DNA from: JARFQH01 sp963825595
GTDB taxonomy: Bacteria > Desulfobacterota > Desulfobacteria > Desulfobacterales > SG8-13
Length of the DNA stretch: 64,000 nt
Assembly (NCBI GenBank): GCA_963825595.1
Contig: CAWGUE010000018.1
Coordinates: 1-64,000 of the forward strand
Direction of reading: 5' to 3'
Part shown: in pieces, positions 8,723 to 18,191 of the stretch
Layout: each line of letters starts with the position of its first letter
How positions within the stretch are numbered: the stretch's first letter is position 1
Made by a program: the position numbers and the translations under genes
The notes under the pieces: model-generated
What the model saw: only the letters and a program-made list of their open reading frames with translations
Database searches by the model: none
Told to the model about the DNA's origin: nothing

Positions 8723-8961
8723 TATGTGTACGATTTACGAGATTGGAATCATGCAAAAAACAATTAACCAGCTTCATTTTTTTATCGATTCACTTAGAAC
8801 AGATTCCACAGAATGCCGAAACATGCTTAACTGAATCACAAAATTCTTGTCGGCATTGACGTTTAGCGATCAATGAATTTGACTTTGCCATTATTTCTCT
8901 ATAGGAATTTACACATACAAAACAAACACACATGGAATCACCGATTCAAAAGGAGTGAATT

Positions 8962-11091
8962 ATGGCCGAAAATCCGAATTTTAAAAAATGGCAGGAACTT
9001 GCCGCCAAGCAGATGAAGGGAAAGCCGGTCGATAGTCTGAACTGGAAAACCCCCGAGGGGATAACGGTTAAACCGCTTTACACCGCCGAAGACAACGCCG
9101 ATTTACCCCATGTCAATACCTTGCCCGGATTTCCGCCGTACGTGCGGGGGCCGATGGCGACCATGTATGCCGGCCGGCCATGGACCATCAGGCAATATGC
9201 CGGCTTTTCAACGGCCAAAGACTCCAATGCGTTTTATCGCAGAAACCTGGCGGGCGGTCAGAAGGGTCTTTCCGTGGCATTCGATTTACCCACTCACCGC
9301 GGTTATGACTCGGATCACCCTCGCGTGGTCGGCGATGTCGGAAAGGCCGGTGTCGCCATCGACTCGGTCGAGGATGTCAAAATACTGTTCGATCAGATAC
9401 CGCTGGACCAGATGAGTGTGTCGATGACCATGAACGGTGCCGTATTACCGATAATGGCCGGCTACATCGTCGCTGCCGAAGAACAGGGCGTCAAACAGGA
9501 ACAATTGGCTGGAACGATTCAGAACGACATTCTCAAAGAATACTTGACCCGCAATACCTACATTTATCCGCCGGAACCGTCCATGCGGATTGTATCGGAC
9601 ATCATCGCATTTTGTTCTCAAAACATGCCCAAGTTCAACACCGTCAGTATCAGCGGCTATCACATGATGGAAGCCGGGGCCGACTCGGTTCTGCAATGCG
9701 CTTTTACCCTGGCCGACGGCGTTGAGTATGTGCGTACGGCCCTTAAGGCCGGACTGGACATCGATACTTTTGCCCCGCGTCTTTCCTTCTTCTTCGGGGT
9801 CGGGATGAACTTCTTCATGGAAATCGCCATGTTGAGGGCGGCGCGTTGCCTGTGGCATGAACTCATCAGCAAGTTCAATCCCAAGAATCCGCGCTCCGCC
9901 ATGCTCCGCACACATGTTCAGACATCGGGCTGGAGCTTGACGGAGCAGGATCCCTACAACAACATTATCCGTACCACTCTTGAGGCATTGGCGGCGGCCC
10001 TGGGCGGAACCCAGTCGCTTCATACCAACTCCTTTGACGAGGCCGTCGGCCTGCCGACCGATTTTTCCGCCCGAATTGCCCGCAACACCCAGTTGATCAT
10101 CCAGGAGGAATCCCAGATCTGCCATGTCGTCGACCCCTTGGGTGGTTCTTACTATATCGAGGCCTTGACCGCCGAGATGGTCAAAGAAGCCCGCAAGATT
10201 ATCGACGAGGTAGAAGAAATGGGCGGCATGGCCAAGGCCATTGAAACCGGAATGCCCAAAATGCGTATCGAAGAAGCGGCCGCCCGCCGACAGGCCCGCA
10301 TCGACCAGGGGTTGGACGTGATTGCCGGCGTCAACAAATACAAGATCAAAGACGAGCCATTGACAGACATCCTGGAAGTTCCAGGTACGGTGCGTGACGA
10401 ACAGGTTGCCCGATTGAAAGAAACCAGGGCCACCCGCGACAGCGCAGCGGTCAAAAAAGCGCTCGAAGCTGTGACCCGGGCCGCTGGAAGCGACGATAAC
10501 CTGCTGGCGGCCTGCATTTCGGCCATGCGGGCCCGGGCAACGGTGGGTGAAGTCTCGGATGCCATGGAGAAAGTCTTCGGTCGCTTTGTGGCCACCACCC
10601 GGTGCATTTCCGGTGTGTTCGCCGCCGAATATGGAGACAGTGACGTTTTTAAGGCACTGAAACAGCGCACGGATGAGTTTAATGAGCGTGAAGGCCGCCG
10701 TCCCCGGATCTTGGTTACCAAGATGGGACAGGACGGCCATGACCGCGGGATCAAGGTCATCGCTACCGCTTTTGCCGACATCGGATTTGACGTTGATATC
10801 AGTCCCATGTTCCAGACGCCGCAAGAGGCTGCCAAAATGGCCATTGAAAACGACGTTCATGTCGTCGGCGTCTCGAGTCTGGCTGCGGGGCACAAAACGC
10901 TGGTCCCGGGCTTGGTTGCCGAGCTTAAAAAAGCAGGTGCCGGCGACATCAAGGTCGTCGTTGGCGGCGTCATTCCGCCTAAAGACTACGGATACCTCAA
11001 CGATGCCGGTGCTGCCGCTGTCTTCGGACCGGGTACGGCGGTCGTCGAATCGGCCAACAAGGTCCTCAATATCCTCGAACAGAAGGCGTGA
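8962..11091 (+). CDS. scpA: Methylmalonyl-CoA mutase (adenosylcobalamin-dependent, one-piece)
   Basis: A 709-residue enzyme that interconverts (R)-methylmalonyl-CoA and succinyl-CoA using coenzyme B12. The N-terminal TIM barrel (to about 550) shows RQYAGFSTAKDSNAFYRRNL, LSVAFDLPTHRGYDSDHP and the CoA-contacting HVQTSGWSLTEQDPYNN. The C-terminal B12 domain begins near 582 and holds DGHDRG (591-596), so His593 is the lower cobalt ligand. Length matches the catalytic MutB/human-type subunit. AAGGAG lies seven bases before the ATG. It opens the methylmalonyl-CoA block. No epimerase or MeaB chaperone is found here. Upstream sits a likely promoter with an operator palindrome. Confidence 0.97.
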   Translation: MAENPNFKKWQELAAKQMKGKPVDSLNWKTPEGITVKPLYTAEDNADLPHVNTLPGFPPYVRGPMATMYAGRPWTIRQYAGFSTAKDSNAFYRRNLAGGQKGLSVAFDLPTHRGYDSDHPRVVGDVGKAGVAIDSVEDVKILFDQIPLDQMSVSMTMNGAVLPIMAGYIVAAEEQGVKQEQLAGTIQNDILKEYLTRNTYIYPPEPSMRIVSDIIAFCSQNMPKFNTVSISGYHMMEAGADSVLQCAFTLADGVEYVRTALKAGLDIDTFAPRLSFFFGVGMNFFMEIAMLRAARCLWHELISKFNPKNPRSAMLRTHVQTSGWSLTEQDPYNNIIRTTLEALAAALGGTQSLHTNSFDEAVGLPTDFSARIARNTQLIIQEESQICHVVDPLGGSYYIEALTAEMVKEARKIIDEVEEMGGMAKAIETGMPKMRIEEAAARRQARIDQGLDVIAGVNKYKIKDEPLTDILEVPGTVRDEQVARLKETRATRDSAAVKKALEAVTRAAGSDDNLLAACISAMRARATVGEVSDAMEKVFGRFVATTRCISGVFAAEYGDSDVFKALKQRTDEFNEREGRRPRILVTKMGQDGHDRGIKVIATAFADIGFDVDISPMFQTPQEAAKMAIENDVHVVGVSSLAAGHKTLVPGLVAELKKAGAGDIKVVVGGVIPPKDYGYLNDAGAAAVFGPGTAVVESANKVLNILEQKA

Positions 11092-11497
11092 TCGACAGAT
11101 GGACACCTGCAGTCGATTCTTTACGGGCTGTTAAAAAACGAGTGCGCTTGGCCATACAGGCTTCAAGACTGAACAGGGAGGGACCACTCCCGCTGCAGCG
11201 CATATGCGCAATTATAAACACCTAAACTGAGCGTTTAAAATTTCAAAAGGATGGGAAACAATTTTTATTTATTTGGAATTCTATATGACATGAGCGCCGA
11301 CCGGGTTTGGGTAATAGACGGTATGAATTGCTGCTGAAATCCCTCTGAGCCAAACGGTGCGGTTATTGAGAACTCGTTTTTTTGCTTGACAACAGGCATG
11401 CACTATAGAAATGTGACAGTTTACACTTTGTATAATTACGCTTAGAAATATTGACCACCCTGTCGACCCCGTTTCGGTGCAGGGAAAATAAGGTGAT
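11092..11497. other. Intergenic region between mutase and carboxyltransferase
   Basis: A 406-base non-coding stretch. A short stem (ATCGAC...GTCGAT, about 11091-11116) follows the mutase and could be a weak terminator. A perfect TATAAT at 11431-11436 is the best -10 for the carboxyltransferase operon but has no good -35 at 17 bases; a TTGACA near 11385 is too far from it. The carboxyltransferase thus probably has its own promoter. Confidence 0.4.
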
Positions 11498-13069
11498 ATG
11501 AAAGGATCGAACAGAATGGGCGTAGTGGGAGACAAATTAAAAGAGCTCAGAGAGCTGGAAGAGAAGGTCCGGCAGATGGGTGGGGCAAAGGCGGTTGCCA
11601 AGCACAAAGAAAAAGGCAAACTGACCGCCCGCGAGCGGCTGAAGTTGTTTTTTGACAAGGGGAGTTTTCGGGAAATCGACATGTTTGTGGAGCACCGCTG
11701 CGTGAATTTCGGCATGGAAGGAGTTGCTATCCCCTCCGACGGTGTCATCACCGGTCACGGTCTGGTAGACGGCCGGCCGGTATTTGCCTTTTCGCAGGAT
11801 TTTACCGCCCGCGCGGGGAGCCTGGGCGAGATGCATTCGCGCAAGATCTGCAAGGTCATGGACCTGGCCATGAAGGCCGGGGTGCCCTTTGTCGGCATGA
11901 ATGATTCGGGCGGGGCACGGATCCAGGAGGGGGTCGATGCGCTCTCGGGATACGGTCAGATATTTTACCGCAATTCGGTGGCCTCCGGAGTGATCCCGCA
12001 GATATCGGCCATCATGGGCCCGACGGCCGGCGGCGCGGTTTACTCGCCGGCCATGACCGACTACGTATTCATGGTCAAAAACACCAGCTACATGTTCATC
12101 ACCGGCCCGGAGGTGATCAAAGCGGTGACCGGAGAAGAGATATCCTTCGAGGATTTGGGCGGGGCGATGAGCCATAACGAGAAGAGCGGTGTGGCCCATT
12201 TTGCCTGCGAGAATGATGAAGACGCCATCGGCCAGATCAAACGGCTGCTGTCTTTTTTACCCTCAAACAACATGGAAGATCCCCCGGTTGTGAACGCCGG
12301 CGACAATCCGAAACGCACCGATCCGGCGCTAAACGCCATTATACCGGACAATCCCAATCAGTCCTATGACGTCAAAGACGTGATCGGCAGCATCGTTGAC
12401 AAGGGCGACTTTTTCGAACCGCACCAGCATTTTGCCAAGAACATGATCGTGTGTTTCGCGCGCATGAACGGGCGCACCATCGGCATCATCGCCAACCAGC
12501 CCAAGGTACTGGCCGGTTGCCTGGACATCGATGCCTCTGACAAGGCCACGCGGTTTATCCGTTTCTGCGATGCGTTCAACATACCGCTTTTGACCATCGC
12601 CGATGTGCCGGGATACCTTCCCGGCAGCCAGCAGGAGTGGGGGGGGATCATCCGCCACGGCGCTAAACTTCTGTGGTGCTATTCGGAGGCCACGGTGCCC
12701 AAGCTGCTGCTGATCACGCGCAAGGATTACGGCGGCTCCTATCTGGCCATGTGCTCGAGGGACCTTGGGGCGGACATGGCGCTGGCCTGGCCGACGGCCG
12801 AGATCGCGGTGATGGGGGCCGCCGGGGCCGCGAACATCATTCATCGCAAGGAAATAAAGGAAGCCGCCGATGCGGGCGCCAAACGCAAGGAGAAAATCCA
12901 GGAGTACGAAGCGCTTTTCTCCAACCCTTACCGGGCGGCGAACCGGGGCTACATCGATGCGATCATCGAGCCCAGTCAGACGCGGCCGCGCCTGATCGAG
13001 GCGCTCGAGATCATGTGCAACAAACGTGAACTGCGGCCGCCGAAGAAACACGGCAATATTCCTTTGTAG
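11498..13069 (+). CDS. Acyl-CoA carboxylase/transcarboxylase carboxyltransferase subunit (PccB/MmdA/12S type)
   Basis: A 523-residue carboxyltransferase of the crotonase fold that moves CO2 between biotin and propionyl/methylmalonyl-CoA. The N-domain has KLTARERLKLFFD and MNDSGGARIQEGVDALSGYG with the oxyanion loop GPTAGGAVYSPAMTDY; the C-domain has DVPGYLPGSQQEWGGIIRHG and ITRKDYGGSYLAMCS. These fit PccB, MmdA and the transcarboxylase 12S subunit. No biotin carboxylase gene is nearby, while a 5S/biotinyl gene is two genes downstream, so a methylmalonyl-CoA:pyruvate transcarboxylase is the best guess. The ATG at 11498 follows AAGGTGAT; an alternative ATG is at 11516. Confidence 0.9.
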   Translation: MKGSNRMGVVGDKLKELRELEEKVRQMGGAKAVAKHKEKGKLTARERLKLFFDKGSFREIDMFVEHRCVNFGMEGVAIPSDGVITGHGLVDGRPVFAFSQDFTARAGSLGEMHSRKICKVMDLAMKAGVPFVGMNDSGGARIQEGVDALSGYGQIFYRNSVASGVIPQISAIMGPTAGGAVYSPAMTDYVFMVKNTSYMFITGPEVIKAVTGEEISFEDLGGAMSHNEKSGVAHFACENDEDAIGQIKRLLSFLPSNNMEDPPVVNAGDNPKRTDPALNAIIPDNPNQSYDVKDVIGSIVDKGDFFEPHQHFAKNMIVCFARMNGRTIGIIANQPKVLAGCLDIDASDKATRFIRFCDAFNIPLLTIADVPGYLPGSQQEWGGIIRHGAKLLWCYSEATVPKLLLITRKDYGGSYLAMCSRDLGADMALAWPTAEIAVMGAAGAANIIHRKEIKEAADAGAKRKEKIQEYEALFSNPYRAANRGYIDAIIEPSQTRPRLIEALEIMCNKRELRPPKKHGNIPL

Positions 13070-13164
13070 AAATCGGTTAGCCGGTTGGCCCGTTGGCCGG
13101 TTAGATGAAACGAACGGTTTGCTTGGTAGAGCTTAAAACGCTGAAAGCGTCGAACGGAGTGATC

Positions 13165-13389
13165 ATGGCACCGGATAGAAAAAAGGCAGCGGCGATCGCC
13201 GCGGTGATGAATTACATCAAAAGCGAGGAAGAAATGATCTGCGCCCAGGCCGCGGCCGGACGCGGCGCCGGGCCGCAGGCCGCAGGGCCGGTTTCTGTCA
13301 ACCTGTGGGGCGTGAGCGGTCGGCAGGCGATGATGCAGATGCGCAATTTAATGCAGCTGCGAAGCTTTCACGGCACGAACTCCCGTTAG
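13165..13389 (+). CDS. Small accessory protein of the carboxyltransferase operon
   Basis: A 74-residue protein starting at the ATG at 13165, with GGAG five bases upstream; an earlier in-frame ATG at 13105 has no ribosome site. It begins with a short helix (AAIAAVMNYIKSEEEMI) that resembles the tail of sodium-pump decarboxylase gamma/delta subunits, has an Ala/Gly/Pro linker, then a C-terminal block NLWGVSGRQAMMQMRNLMQL. No membrane segment is present. Its position between the 12S-like and 5S-like genes suggests a structural subunit or assembly factor of that complex. I do not know a proven function. Confidence 0.65.
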   Translation: MAPDRKKAAAIAAVMNYIKSEEEMICAQAAAGRGAGPQAAGPVSVNLWGVSGRQAMMQMRNLMQLRSFHGTNSR

Positions 13390-13435
13390 GCCATCCACCA
13401 AATTGAGGAAATACATATAAGAGGAGAAGCATAAG

Positions 13436-15456
13436 ATGCACGACCACGATCAAGTCAAAGGCAGCCAGATGAATTACAGCATAGACCGGCCCAAGGCGCA
13501 GAATCCGGTGAAAATCGAAGACCTGACCCTGCGTGACGGGCATCAGTCTCTTTTCGCCACCCGCGGGCGCACCGAAGACATGATCCCGGTGGCCGAGATG
13601 ATGGACGAGGTGGGCTTCTGGGCGGTGGAGACCTGGGGCGGTGCCACCTTCGACACGATGCACCGTTTTTTAAACGAAGATCCGTGGGAACGGATCCGCA
13701 CGCTCAAGCGCTACATCAAGAAGACACCGTTTTCGATGTTGCTGCGGGCGCAGAACCTGGTGGGCTACCGCAACTATGCCGACGATCTGGCCAGGGCCTT
13801 CGTGGACCGTGCCTGCGCCAACGGAATGGATGTGTTCCGGACCTTCGATGCCCTGAACGATTACCGCAATTTTGAGACCGTGGTGCCGGTGATCAAAGAG
13901 AACGGCAAGCACTTCCAGGGCTGTATCTGCTACACCTTGACCGAACCGCGCCTGGGCGGGGAGGTGTACAACCTGGACTATTACGTGCAGAAGGGCAAAG
14001 AGCTGGAGGCCATGGGGGCCGACACGGTTTGCGTCAAGGACATGGCCGGGCTGATCGCGCCCTACGATGCGTATGAGGTCATCAAGGCGCTGAAGGCGGC
14101 CGTCAAGGTGCCGGTTCACCTTCACAGCCACTTCACTTCGGGCATGTCGCCGATGAGCATGCTCAAGGCGATCGAGGCCGGGGTGGACATCATCGATACC
14201 GTCATGACGCCGTATGCTTACCGGACATCGCATGCGGCCATCGAGCCTCTGGTGATGACGCTGCTGGGAACAAACCGAGATACGGGCTTTGACATCAAAC
14301 TTTTGGCCCGCATCAATGAAATCCTTGAAAAGGAAGTGCTGCCCAAGTACAAGCACCTGCTGGACGACTCGAAGATGTCGATCATCGACATCAACGTGCT
14401 GCTGCACCAGACTCCGGGCGGGATGCTGTCGAATTTGGCCAACCAGCTGCGGGAAATGGATGCCCTGGACCGGATCGGCGATGTTTACAAAGAGCTGCCG
14501 CGGGTACGCAAAGAGCTGGGTCAGATACCGCTGGTGACCCCCACCAGCCAGATCGTGGGGATCCAGACGGTCAACAACGTGCTGTTTGACGACGAGAAGG
14601 AGCGCTACAAGATGATCACGGGTCAGGTCAAGGACCTGTGCTACGGGCTGTACGGCAAAACAGCGGTTCCGATCGATGCGGAAGTGCAGAAAAAGGCCCT
14701 GAAAGGCTACCCGCGGGGCGAAGAGCCGATTACCGTGCGCCCGGCCGAGGTGCTCGAGCCGGAACTGGAAAAGGCCAAGGCCGAAACCGAAGGGTTGGCC
14801 GCGGACCTGGATGATGTGATTCTGTACGCGATATATCCGGTGACCGGTAAGCGGTTTCTCAAATGGAAATACGGTAAAGAGGAACCGCCGGCGGAAGTGC
14901 GGCCGCGGAGCCTGGAGCAGGCCCGCAAAGAGGAGGAGCTGATCAAGAAAGGCCAAGGCCGGTCTGCTGGTCGAAAAAAGCGGCAAGAGTGCCGGACCGC
15001 CCAAGGGTGAGGCCCTGCGCACCTTCAACGTGTACGTGGATGACGAATACTTCGAGGTCGGGGTAGACGAAGTCGGCGGATCGCCCGTGCTCAGCTACAT
15101 CCAGCAGATGCCGTCCATGCCGGCCGCACCGATGATGATGCCGGCGGCGGCGCCGCCGCACCGGTGGCCAAGGCGGCGCGGCCCCAGCGGCTGCGGCTGC
15201 AGAAGCGGCGCCCGCAGCGGCGCCCGCGGCCGCAGATGTTGAAGGGACAGCGCTCAAGGCCCCGATGCCGGGCATGATCGTCAACTACCAGAAAAAGATG
15301 GGCGATGCGGTCAGTGAAGGCGAAACGGTGGTGGTCCTCGAGGCGATGAAGATGGAAAACGCCCTGCCGGCCCCGGTCAGCGGCACCATCAAGGCCATTA
15401 ACTATGCCAGCGGCGATTCGGTGCAAAAGAACGATGTGCTGGCGATCATCGGCTGA
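13436..15456 (+). CDS. Transcarboxylase 5S/pyruvate carboxylase B-type subunit fused to a biotinyl domain, frame broken
   Basis: The reading frame from 13436 gives the complete 5S/OadA-like barrel: metal ligands in EDLTLRDGHQS (Asp34) and HLHSH (228-232), with the carboxylatable lysine Lys201 in CVKDMAG. It should move a carboxyl group between biotin and pyruvate/oxaloacetate. The product then loses frame near 14946 (GAAAGGCC), runs on in a second frame (KSGKSAGPPKGEALRTFNVY), and changes again in the Ala/Pro linker at about 15140-15185. The third frame encodes the biotinyl domain, with the biotin lysine in EAMKMEN (codon 15349-15351) and a stop at 15456. As written, translation stops at 15010. 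Joined, it would be a normal 5S-1.3S fusion of about 670 residues. Real decay and sequence error are both possible. Confidence 0.85.
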
Positions 15457-15505
15457 TTTTCTATGCGGGGATCGCCTTTTATCCCGCACATTCTGCGCTA
15501 TTCTT

Positions 15506-15554
15506 CTGAATTGTTTGTGAGGCATACCTTATGGATACCTCACAAACAATTCAG
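15506..15554 (+). terminator. 17-bp hairpin after the biotinyl gene
   Basis: Arms 15506-15522 and 15538-15554 (CTGAATTGTTTGTGAGG and its complement) are perfect, with a 15-base loop whose ends can pair further. It lies 50 bases past the biotinyl stop. No U-run follows, so terminator function is inferred from position and stem strength only. Confidence 0.5.
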
Positions 15555-15726
15555 CCCTCGCCTTGATCATGGGAAAATTATCCCGACACTAAAACGATTT
15601 AAATCGGCCGGGTTGTGCGGACAGGCATCAGGGAAGAAATGAATGGAAAACCGGAGCAACCATTATCTTCGGGAACCAGCTTCATCGGTTCTTCGTTTTC
15701 GTTTCCAATGAAGTTTTTGCAAACTC

Positions 15727-15841
15727 ATACCGCTTTTCATAATTGTGTTCCACAATAAGGAATTGCGGTATAAGTGGTTGGAGAAAAAAACGTTCGAATA
15801 ACGGAACGTTTTTTTGACACCCGCTAACTCACCTCCGGTAT
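15727..15841 (+). repeat. Palindromic dispersed repeat, copy 1
   Basis: A 115-base element that starts ATACCGCTTTTCA, contains a perfect 12-bp stem (AAAAAAACGTTC / GAACGTTTTTTT, about 15784-15815) and ends in CGGTAT, the complement of its first bases. A second copy at 19648-19759 has the same order and spacing of these parts: 64 against 63 bases from ATACCGC to CGTTCG. The inner stem ends in seven T, so it may also act as a terminator. Confidence 0.65.
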
Positions 15842-15878
15842 CGATAAAATGCGGTTATTAGGGAAGGAGCGGAAGGAG

Positions 15879-17043
15879 ATGAAGATTCACGAGTATCAGG
15901 CCAAGGAATTGTTCAAGAAATTCGGTGTACCGGTACCTGAAGGCGGGATTGCATTCTCTGACGGATGAAGCCAAATCAGTGGCCGAGAAACTCGGCGGTT
16001 ATCCGGTTGTCGTAAAGGCCCAGATCCATGCCGGCGGTCGTGGAAAAGGGGGCGGCGTCAAGCTGGCCAACTCTCTTGAGGAAGCCGAAGTTCTGTCCGG
16101 TCAGATTCTTGGCATGACGTTGGTGACCCACCAGACAGGGCCGGAGGGCAAGCAGGTGAAAAAGGTTCTGGTGGAACAGGGGCTCAATATAGCCAAAGAA
16201 CTCTACCTGAGCATCATTCCGGACCGGTCGACGGCTCAGATCGTCATCATGGTCAGCGAAGCCGGCGGTATGGACATCGAGGCCGTGGCCGAGAAGAGCC
16301 CGGAGAAAATTATAAAAGTCTCGATCAACCCGCTCCAGGGAATTCAATCCTACCACTGCCGAGAGGCGGCATTCGGATTGAACCTGCCACCGGCAGCGAT
16401 CAAGCCATTTTCTATCATGCTGGTCAACCTGTACAAAATGTTTGTAACGTATGACTGCTCGCTGGTGGAAATCAATCCGTTGGTATTGACGGCCGAAGAT
16501 GCCGTGATTGCCCTGGATGCCAAGGTCAATTTTGATGACAATGCCCTTTTTCGCCACAAGGATATTTTGGAATACCGCGATCTGGACGAAGAGGATCCAC
16601 TGGAGGTCGAAGCATCGAAGTACAATTTGAATTATATCAATCTGGACGGCAACGTCGGCAACATGGTCAACGGTGCCGGCCTGGCCATGGCAACCATGGA
16701 TATTATCAAATTGGCGGGGGCCGAACCGGCGAACTTTCTGGATGTCGGCGGCGGTGCCAGTGCCGAGATGGTGGAGAACGGATTTCGGATCATTTTGAGC
16801 GACAAGAACGTCAAGGGGATCCTCATCAATATCTTCGGTGGTATACTCAGGTGTGACGTTCTCGCCCAGGGTGTTGTCGAGGCCGCCAAAAAAACCGGCA
16901 TTAACGTGCCGGTTGTCGTGCGGATGGAAGGAACCAATGTCAAGGAGGGCCGGCGAATCCTGGCCGCCTCAGGTTTGAACCTGACAACGGCGGTTGATTT
17001 GAAAGATGCCGCCCAGAAAGTGGCCGACATCGTACAACAGTGA
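15879..17043 (+). CDS. sucC: Succinate-CoA ligase beta subunit, one apparent frameshift
   Basis: The ADP-forming succinyl-CoA synthetase beta chain, which with SucD interconverts succinyl-CoA and succinate with substrate-level phosphorylation. The true N-terminus (MKIHEYQAKELFKKFGVPVP) starts at the ATG at 15879, nine bases after AAGGAG, but ends at a TGA after about 30 codons. The rest, from LTDEAKSVAEKLGG onwards to 17043, is one base out of frame. Removing one base in TTCTCTG near 15957 restores a chain that aligns with E. coli SucC without gaps in that segment. The ATP-grasp part (VVKAQIHAGGRGKGGGVKL) and the C-terminal ligase half (NIFGGILRCDVLAQG) are intact. sucD follows 201 bases later. 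Confidence 0.9.
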
Positions 17044-17244
17044 TTTAATCAGCCCTGTCCGCTGAACATCCTTGCGGTCGCTCATTTTCAGGGATACGTG
17101 TCAGCTGAAGGATTCAGACAAATAAAACAAAAGGGCAGCTGGTTGATGGGCAAACGGACCGACCGGCAAAACGCCCCCAATTTCATTGAATGACCGGAAC
17201 GTCAAAGGTCTCAAAATTACGGTCAAGCTGAAGAGGTAATAACG

Positions 17245-18117
17245 ATGAGTATTTTTGTAGACAAAAACACGCGGGTTGTGGTTCAGGGCATCACCGGCCG
17301 AGAAGGCATGTTTCACACCAGGCAGTGCTTTGAGTACGGCACCAATGTCGTTGCCGGGGTTACACCGGGAAAAGGCGGACAGAAAATGGATGCCGTACCG
17401 GTTTTCAATACGGTGAAAGAAGCCGTCAAGGAAACCGGAGCCGATTGCGCCATGATTTTCGTACCGCCCCCTTTTGCCGCTGACGCCATTATGGAATCTG
17501 TGGACGCCGGTTTGGCGGTGATCGTCGCCATTACCGAAGGTATTCCGGTGCTCGATATGATGCGGGTCAAAAATTACATGCAAGGCAAAACCGCGCGTCT
17601 TATTGGACCCAACTGTCCGGGCATTATCACACCCGGTGAGTGCAAGGTCGGTATCATGCCGGGGCCGATCCACCAACCCGGCGGTCCCATCGGCGTGGTT
17701 TCCCGCTCCGGTACCCTCACCTACGAAGTGGTCCATCAGCTTACCAGGGAAGGCATCGGCCAAACGACCTGCCTCGGCATCGGAGGTGACCCTGTCAACG
17801 GAACAAATTTTATCGATTGCCTGGATGCCTTTGAGAAGGACCCTGCGACCAAGGGGATTGTCATGGTGGGGGAAATCGGCGGCAGCGCAGAGGAGGAGGC
17901 CGCTGCCTTTGTAACCAAGAGCGTGACCAAGCCGGTGGTGGGTTTCATTGCCGGCTTGACGGCGCCTCCCGGCCGGCGCATGGGGCACGCCGGGGCAATC
18001 ATCAGCGGTAACAGCGGAACCGCCCAAAGCAAAATTGCCGTCATGAAGGAAAGCGGCATCCACGTTTGCGAAGACCTGGGTACCCTGGGCAAATTGTGTG
18101 CGAAGGTTTTCAAATAG
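17245..18117 (+). CDS. sucD: Succinate-CoA ligase alpha subunit
   Basis: A 290-residue alpha chain. The CoA-binding Rossmann domain starts with VVVQGITGREGMFHTRQC and YGTNVVAGVTPGKGG. The ligase domain has the active-site phosphohistidine His248 in GRRMGHAGAI, and GPNCPGIITPGECKVGIMPG precedes it. Length matches E. coli SucD (289). RBS GAGGT lies upstream of the ATG. It functions with SucC (15879-17043) in the oxidative branch from succinyl-CoA, next to methylmalonyl-CoA mutase. The frame here is intact. A terminator-like hairpin follows at 18192. Confidence 0.96.
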   Translation: MSIFVDKNTRVVVQGITGREGMFHTRQCFEYGTNVVAGVTPGKGGQKMDAVPVFNTVKEAVKETGADCAMIFVPPPFAADAIMESVDAGLAVIVAITEGIPVLDMMRVKNYMQGKTARLIGPNCPGIITPGECKVGIMPGPIHQPGGPIGVVSRSGTLTYEVVHQLTREGIGQTTCLGIGGDPVNGTNFIDCLDAFEKDPATKGIVMVGEIGGSAEEEAAAFVTKSVTKPVVGFIAGLTAPPGRRMGHAGAIISGNSGTAQSKIAVMKESGIHVCEDLGTLGKLCAKVFK

Positions 18118-18191
18118 AGGGTTGCTTGAATTTTACCGCGCAAACGGCCGTGATGGTGTTTGGCGGCGAAATTTTTACGAGAAATAATGCA

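Larger units (their letters stand above)
8228..8961. other. Divergent intergenic region between the hydroxyacid operon and the mutase
   Basis: This 734-base, relatively AT-rich stretch must hold both divergent promoters. It contains a perfect 8-bp inverted repeat (CTTAAGCT / AGCTTAAG, 8382-8403) and the promoter/operator pair annotated at 8671-8722. Short open frames inside it have no ribosome site or recognisable product, so I call no gene. Confidence 0.6.
15457..15878. other. Intergenic region rich in inverted repeats before sucC
   Basis: This 422-base gap carries the hairpin at 15506-15554 and the palindromic repeat at 15727-15841. I see no gene and no convincing promoter, though sucC must start from here if the hairpins terminate upstream transcription. 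Confidence 0.6.

Noticed and set aside
8571..8859. Two small open frames on opposite strands in the mutase upstream region
   Set aside because: They overlap each other and the promoter/operator, and neither has a ribosome site or conserved look.
9445..11106. 553-codon open frame on the minus strand
   Set aside because: It lies opposite the methylmalonyl-CoA mutase, whose protein sequence is unmistakable. Long antisense frames are common in GC-rich coding DNA, and this one has no motifs.
11385..11415. TTGACA with TATAGA as a promoter for the carboxyltransferase
   Set aside because: The spacing is only about 12 bases, too short for a sigma-70 promoter.
14940..14955. Programmed frameshifting at GAAAGGCC
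   Set aside because: There is no recognised slippery heptamer with a downstream stem, and the second break plus the sucC break nearby make errors or decay more likely.
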